A model generated the notes under the pieces. It was not told where the DNA came from and searched no databases. It worked only from the letters and a program-made list of their open reading frames with translations. 28,399 bases of DNA from a virus. The position numbers and the translations under genes are program-made. This document shows, piece after piece, positions 23,519-28,399 of the stretch. Each line of letters opens with the position of its first letter. Position 1 is the stretch's first letter. Location of the stretch: IMG/VR virus record IMGVR_UViG_3300036770_002740, positions 1 through 28,399 of that record. One strand, 5' to 3'.

Positions 23519-24205
23519 ATGGCAACACAAGCTCCTCCTCCCCCTGAAATGGCTCCTCCTATGGCTCCCCCTCCCCCTCCCCCTCCGGGGGCAGGGCCAG
23601 CAGGGGGAGCTAATAAGAAGCCCACCGACCTAACATCTCTCCCAGCACAGAATGTTATTCCTGGGATAGGGCTTATGTCTGACCCCTCTGCTCCTAAGCC
23701 ATGGGAGAGACCCCCAGAATACACCACCTATCAGGAGGCTGCTGGATATATTTGTAGTAAGATGTTGGAGCCCCATAACTTCACCATCATCTGTGACATG
23801 CTTAGATCAGGGATTCCTGTAGAAACATTGACAGAGATTACAGCAAAGATGGGTGTGTTTCAGGGGAAATACAATACAGATATGATGTTGCTAATGCTAG
23901 AACCAATAATGATATTGATAGTGAATATTGCTAATAAGGTAGGGATTGATTACATATTTGAAGAGGATGAGGATGGGATTGATGATGCTGATATTGAATT
24001 GATGATGAATAAGATTAGGAAGAAGGATATTGTTTCTAAGGATGCTATGGTGAAGGATATGGCTAAGAAGGTGGAGAGTGATGAGACAAGAAATGTAAGC
24101 AATACGGCAGAGAAAAAGTTATCTTCCTTACTAGGAGGAAATATAAATAAGCGTATTGATGAGGCACAACAGGCTGCTAATATGCCTAATGCTGGAGGAG
24201 AATAA
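23519..24205 (+). CDS. Proline-rich virion-associated protein
   Basis: The 228-residue protein opens with a polyproline segment (residues 5-23, clusters of Pro with Met/Ala). Its body is helical and carries a hydrophobic run (about 119-141, LLMLEPIMILIVNIANKVG) followed by a very acidic patch (FEEDEDGIDDAD, about 145-156) and a Lys-rich segment. The DNA coding for the polyproline tract (about 23529-23588) is almost pure pyrimidine on the + strand. The gene sits between two ejection-protein genes, starting 10 nt after one and ending 2 nt before the next. I do not recognise a named family; participation in the internal core or its assembly is inferred from the neighbours. Confidence 0.6.
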   Translation: MATQAPPPPEMAPPMAPPPPPPPGAGPAGGANKKPTDLTSLPAQNVIPGIGLMSDPSAPKPWERPPEYTTYQEAAGYICSKMLEPHNFTIICDMLRSGIPVETLTEITAKMGVFQGKYNTDMMLLMLEPIMILIVNIANKVGIDYIFEEDEDGIDDADIELMMNKIRKKDIVSKDAMVKDMAKKVESDETRNVSNTAEKKLSSLLGGNINKRIDEAQQAANMPNAGGE

Positions 24206-24207
24206 CG

Positions 24208-26448
24208 ATGGCTAGAGCATTTGGTAGAGCATTGCTTGAAGCTCTTTCAGCCAATGTTGATAAGGCTAGAGAGGAAGAGAAGGCTGTTGAAGAAAAGAAT
24301 GATGAGTACAAGAAGCTCCTTCGCACTATGGCATTAGAGCAGCATAAGACTGCTATGCAGAATTACACAACAAAAAGGGAGATGTATGAGAGGGTGAAGA
24401 GAGCCCCAACATTTATTACATATGCCCAGATGATGGGGATTGATCCAAAGGATATGGATAAGTATGACATGACAGATATGCAGAAGCATTGGGACAAGGA
24501 GGTAAAGCCAAATGTAGGGAAGTGGGTGGAGACATTCAAGCCTACAGAGCCCAGGCTTGAAGATTATTTAGGGGCTGCTGATGAAGGAGCTCTAGCCAGT
24601 GGGTATAAGTTTGATGATGGGTTTACAGATAGGGTGGGGAGAGTGTTTGGTGTTCCTCTCAAATATAGAGAGCCAGAGATTAGAAAGGGCCTAGCAGCTC
24701 TCTCTGCTGCTGAGAGAAAGAGTAGACAAGAGGGGAGTGAGGATGGTAGAGCTGTAGACAGACTTGGTTTTACTTTCCTTGGTGATGTTCCTGTTAAGAG
24801 AGCAAAAGAAGAAGAGAACGGAAATGTGTTTTATTTTATGGGAAGAGATGGAAAATTAGTTTCTTCTGTTATTGGAACAAGAGCAGCTAAAGTCTTCCAT
24901 AACGAAAACCCAGAGTTAGTTGTTACGGATAAACTACCAGACAGTGAAAAAGAAAATACCAGTGATCCTGTTTCATATATAATACAGACACAAGACCCTA
25001 CTACACGTGCGTGGACAGTAGTTGGCACAACACAAAATAAAAATGAAGCGAGGAATCTTGCAAGAGCAGCTGAACAACAAGGAGCAAATGTTGTTGTTAC
25101 CCCCGCTACCCCAACAGGAATGGCTAGCTTACTTAGAAACACAGAACAAAACAATAGAATGGCTACTGCTATTATTAGTAAGATGCAATATATGTATAAC
25201 TCCTCTACAGGAGATGTGAAGTTTGTATTGCCTGGATCAGAATCCCACAAAGAACTTCTTAGCAACGCTTATGTACCAATCCAGCCCGGTCAATTTACAA
25301 TGATGAGTATGCAGAATAGACGATTGGAACAGAACCAAGAACAGTTTGATAGAAACCTAGAACAGAAAACACGGATGTTGGAAGCAGATGGGTTATTCCG
25401 GGGAACATTTAATAGCAGCGAAGCTAAAAATAGAGCGCGAGAATATCTTGGTATATTTGGAGAGAGACTAGGTGTAGAAGAAACAGAGTTTGATAGAGTT
25501 CCTGATGCTGTTCTTTCTAAGGCAACAGCCAAATATGAGGCAGCTAAGGCTGAGGAAGCGAACAACCCTGCCAACCAAGAGGCACGAAGAAAGGCTCTTT
25601 CAGCAACCACCCAACTACATTCTGTGCGCCTATATTACACTGTCTTTAATTCATTAAAAGACGAAACGCCAACAGAAGATAATATTAAGAAGGCTAGAAC
25701 AGCATTACTAGAAGCAAGAACTAGAGAAATAAATGCTGGGCTAGAGGAGGCATCTAAGAACGCTTCTATCTACTTTGACCTACGAGGAAAATTGTATATT
25801 GGTGGCTTTGATAATGTACCAGAAGATGCTTTTAGTATTGATAATAAAGAGGCTGTTAAAGTTATGAGAGATAATATGGCTAGAGATGCTGCGCGTGAAC
25901 GCCAAGACATAAAATTTGTGCAGGATCGCATATCTATGGAGAAGAGAGTGTTTACTACAAATATGGCTAATCCAGACAGGAGAGATGCGTTTATAGAAGA
26001 GGTTAAACAAACTGCTAGTGCTGTTATGGAAACCAGACTGGGGGATAGTTATGAAAATATAGAATGGGATAAGGCGTATGGAAGGTTGTTGATGGGGCAT
26101 ATTGAGTCGTTAGTGCCTATGTATATTGGCCTTGGTATGAGCAGACAGCAGGCAACTTATGCAGCGGTAACAGAACTATTAAGTCCTGATAAGAAATACG
26201 TCAGAGTTACTGATACAACATCAAACAGACTTTTCAGGGATGATCCAAATTATACACTAGATGAGCGTAAGATTGATGAGCTACAACTTGATCTACAACG
26301 TAGACAACAACCAGAGTTATCCACAGATAATACTCCTGCTTCCCTTGGTAGTAATACACCCACTGGAGTTAGCAATGATCCACTGACAGCGTTGGGTCAT
26401 ATATTAGACACCTATCAGCCAGAACGGCAAGAAGGAGGGACTAACTAA
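24208..26448 (+). CDS. Internal virion protein, 746 residues
   Basis: A predominantly helical, charged protein. Residues 1-65 form a coiled helix (AREEEKAVEEKNDEYKKLL). Residues about 245-300 are a small alpha/beta insert (SYIIQTQDPTTRAWTVVGTT, then NEARNLARAAEQQGANVVV) reminiscent of SPOR-like repeats, though I cannot assign it. Later helices include NRRLEQNQEQFDRNLEQKTR (about 371-390). The C-terminus is polar and disordered (about 700-746). The DNA for the insert differs from its surroundings by more CpG and A-rich codons. ATG 24208 follows GGAGGAG, 2 nt after the previous stop. It lacks membrane segments. By size and location it is probably an ejection protein, perhaps comparable in role (not in sequence) to T7 gp15. 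Confidence 0.62.
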   Translation: MARAFGRALLEALSANVDKAREEEKAVEEKNDEYKKLLRTMALEQHKTAMQNYTTKREMYERVKRAPTFITYAQMMGIDPKDMDKYDMTDMQKHWDKEVKPNVGKWVETFKPTEPRLEDYLGAADEGALASGYKFDDGFTDRVGRVFGVPLKYREPEIRKGLAALSAAERKSRQEGSEDGRAVDRLGFTFLGDVPVKRAKEEENGNVFYFMGRDGKLVSSVIGTRAAKVFHNENPELVVTDKLPDSEKENTSDPVSYIIQTQDPTTRAWTVVGTTQNKNEARNLARAAEQQGANVVVTPATPTGMASLLRNTEQNNRMATAIISKMQYMYNSSTGDVKFVLPGSESHKELLSNAYVPIQPGQFTMMSMQNRRLEQNQEQFDRNLEQKTRMLEADGLFRGTFNSSEAKNRAREYLGIFGERLGVEETEFDRVPDAVLSKATAKYEAAKAEEANNPANQEARRKALSATTQLHSVRLYYTVFNSLKDETPTEDNIKKARTALLEARTREINAGLEEASKNASIYFDLRGKLYIGGFDNVPEDAFSIDNKEAVKVMRDNMARDAARERQDIKFVQDRISMEKRVFTTNMANPDRRDAFIEEVKQTASAVMETRLGDSYENIEWDKAYGRLLMGHIESLVPMYIGLGMSRQQATYAAVTELLSPDKKYVRVTDTTSNRLFRDDPNYTLDERKIDELQLDLQRRQQPELSTDNTPASLGSNTPTGVSNDPLTALGHILDTYQPERQEGGTN

Positions 26449-28399
26449 TGGATGAAGAATACACACCAACAGGCAGTGAGTTTGATTTTTTAGATAGTTA
26501 TACGGAGTATGAAGAACCAGAGTTTCCTTCTCTAATAGAGAAAGGACTTGATATTGATGAAGACAGTAAGAAGGTTAGAAATAAGTTTAAGGAGATGGTT
26601 GAGAATAGAGGGCTTGGAGATAGATATTATGAACTAATTGGTAAGCCAGAAGTACAGGAACTATTAGCAGCAGCAGGAGATAAACAATCTAAACGAGACC
26701 TAGAAGAAAGAGAATACTATTCTTCTGCTAGATCAGTGTTTGAGGATGAGAGATTTGTAGAAGAAGACAGAAGAAAATTAGCAGGACAGGAAGCGTTTAG
26801 TTTTGGTTATGCTAAAGGTGTCTCTAGTTTACTTAGAGGAGCAGGACAACTATTACAAGATTATGATGAAGACGAAGCAGAAAAAACTACTAATAGAAAA
26901 ATTACCCAAGACTTATCTGAAGCTGGGTATGGAGAAGACTTGGCTTGGGGAGAAACATTGGGTGTATTAACCGAGCCCGTTGGGGTGGCTGCTACGTTAG
27001 GAGTTGGGACATTAAAAGCCACAGCAAAGGCCCTCTCTACAGCCACACAGGGCTCTGCTCTCTCCACCGTAGGCAAGGTGGCGGCAAAGGAAACGGCTGC
27101 CTCTGCGGCTGTTCTAGGGGCGTATGGAGGCATGTTGTATGACGAGAGTGAGGAAGGAACTAGATTACAGAATGCTGCCCTATTTGCTGGCTTTGGTACA
27201 TTGTTCACAGGGGCATTTGCTGCCTTCTCCTTGCGTAAGGCTTCTCTCCTAGATAAAGAATTACTAATAGCAGAACAAGCCTCTGATGTAGACAAGCTCT
27301 TCCTAGAAGCCTCTGCTGTACACTTCCAAGATGTTCCACAAGTTAGCGTTAGTGATGCCATGAAAGATAAGTTTATGAAGGCTGTGGTAGGCACTAAGGT
27401 TATGACAGAGGTGGAGGCTGACACATTCCTAAACAATTTCATTGCAGCAAATAGAAACAATTTGCTTGCAGATGGCACTCTCTCCTCCCACATCACTGTT
27501 GCTGAACTAACCAAGAAAGCCACTGCCAGTGTTGCTGCAAAGAGTAAGGAGGCTGCTAAGGTGGCTACAGCAGAAGGGAAGGCTGCAACTAAAGCAGATA
27601 TGTTATCAGTAAATCCTGAAGTGGAAATAACTGATGATGTGTTTGATGCCTTATTCCCAACAGTTAATGTGGAGGGAGTGGGGGCTATAAGAGCCGCTAC
27701 AGGACGTGTCTATCCTTCAGAGAAGTCTGCTAAGGCTGCCCTTAATTCAAAGAAGGTGAAGGATGTTAGTAAAGAAACCCACACTATCACCAGTGTTACA
27801 ACAGAGAAAGGGAAGGGATGGGCCGTAGTTCCTAAAGCCTCCCTACCACCAGAAACCAAAGCCTCTATTGAGGCCATGACTGTTGCTGCTAGAGCAGCAG
27901 GGGCTCCACCTGTAGCCGTGGAGGCTGCTACACAAGCCATCAATACATTCGGCAATCAGAATGGTGGGGTGGCTCTCCTTGCTCTAACACAGCTTGCTGG
28001 AGGGGCTGTAGGAGGGGCTATTGGTGGGACACAATGGGAATCTACAGATAGTTTGTTAGACAATCTAAGCAAGGTGGTGGTTGGGTTTAGTGCTGGATTC
28101 ATTACACCATTCGCTGCCAGATGGGCATACAGGAATGGCAAGACAATGATTAAGGATGTGAGAGTAGCACGGGCAGATAGATGGATAAACAATGTTGAAA
28201 TGCTGTGGTCAATGGGGATTAAGAATGGGTTAACTAGAGAAGATACATACAAGCATGTTGCTAGTGTTGTTGGCGGGGATTTGATGAAGCGCCTTACTGT
28301 GGCTAGAACTATAGCAGATAGAAAGATAAGACTCCCTGTTACACAGAAAGCAGCAGAGGAAGTGTTTTCTTTCTACACAGATTTGAATAGGAAGAATGT
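26448..28399 (+). CDS. Very large ejection/internal virion protein, 3' end outside the window
   Basis: An uninterrupted frame runs from ATG 26448 to the end of the window (650 complete codons, no stop). The A of its ATG is the last base of the preceding TAA (TAATG), with AAGGAGGGA upstream. The N-terminal 150 residues are acidic and helical (DEEYTPTGSEFDFLDSYTEY). A hydrophobic Gly/Ala region spans about 170-265 (VAATLGVGTLKATAKALS; AALFAGFGTLFTGAFAAF), and a second lies at about 505-555 (GVALLALTQLAGGAVGGAIG). These resemble membrane-active parts of podovirus inner-core proteins such as T7 gp16, but no transglycosylase signature is visible in this part. The remaining C-terminal portion may hold an enzyme domain. 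Confidence 0.7.
   Translation, partial: MDEEYTPTGSEFDFLDSYTEYEEPEFPSLIEKGLDIDEDSKKVRNKFKEMVENRGLGDRYYELIGKPEVQELLAAAGDKQSKRDLEEREYYSSARSVFEDERFVEEDRRKLAGQEAFSFGYAKGVSSLLRGAGQLLQDYDEDEAEKTTNRKITQDLSEAGYGEDLAWGETLGVLTEPVGVAATLGVGTLKATAKALSTATQGSALSTVGKVAAKETAASAAVLGAYGGMLYDESEEGTRLQNAALFAGFGTLFTGAFAAFSLRKASLLDKELLIAEQASDVDKLFLEASAVHFQDVPQVSVSDAMKDKFMKAVVGTKVMTEVEADTFLNNFIAANRNNLLADGTLSSHITVAELTKKATASVAAKSKEAAKVATAEGKAATKADMLSVNPEVEITDDVFDALFPTVNVEGVGAIRAATGRVYPSEKSAKAALNSKKVKDVSKETHTITSVTTEKGKGWAVVPKASLPPETKASIEAMTVAARAAGAPPVAVEAATQAINTFGNQNGGVALLALTQLAGGAVGGAIGGTQWESTDSLLDNLSKVVVGFSAGFITPFAARWAYRNGKTMIKDVRVARADRWINNVEMLWSMGIKNGLTREDTYKHVASVVGGDLMKRLTVARTIADRKIRLPVTQKAAEEVFSFYTDLNRKN

Noticed and set aside
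12780-25020. Other CACGTG cores (near 12781, 18059, 20530 and 25004) as additional parS sites
   Set aside because: Flanking bases do not match parS; only the six-base core is shared.

Overview
The window is the morphogenesis half of a double-stranded DNA tailed-phage genome, with every gene on the + strand. The order is small terminase, large terminase, portal, a Gly-Gly-motif virion protein, scaffold, major capsid, head-tail adaptor, nozzle-like protein, tail fibre and then several very large ejection/internal virion proteins. This order, with no tape measure, tail tube or sheath gene, fits a short-tailed (podovirus-type) phage of an unknown bacterium. I recognise it as resembling uncultured, often aquatic, podoviruses but cannot name the host. 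Standard stop codons TAA, TGA and TAG are all used.

Region by region: 1-917 has no credible gene and is dense in structure. It holds a perfect 16-bp bacterial parS (ParB-binding) sequence, two G-quadruplex motifs, two adjacent hairpins, a 17-bp-stem hairpin and an AT-rich tract just before the first gene. 918-6662 encodes packaging and portal; the large terminase is interrupted in its Walker A motif by a 350-residue class 3 intein with a LAGLIDADG homing endonuclease. 6659-10800 encodes head assembly and ends in the capsid gene, which lies between a palindrome and an intrinsic terminator. 10891-14879 encodes the connector and a tail fibre with a self-cleaving S74 chaperone. 14881-16365 holds a putative Cys/His hydrolase, a small membrane protein that may act in lysis, and a small beta-rich protein. 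16387 to the end encodes a further structural protein and the internal/ejection proteins (1260, 522, 228, 746 and more than 650 residues), with a GNAT acetyltransferase-like gene among them. The last gene runs off the window.

Two themes cut across genes. First, most of the window is strikingly poor in CpG (1 in the 468-nt small terminase gene, 2 in 480 nt of portal), while the distal tail fibre plus the first ~20 codons of the next gene is CpG-rich (26 in 300 nt) and higher in G+C, with sharp edges near 13690 and 14945. This marks a recently exchanged host-recognition module. The intein and a duplicated domain near 18100-18600 are also less CpG-depleted than their surroundings. Second, several virion proteins carry internal duplications or short repeated motifs.

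The most unusual items are the parS-containing control region, the class 3 intein in the packaging ATPase, and the CpG depletion with its mosaic breaks. All assignments come from reading the sequence; no database search was run.
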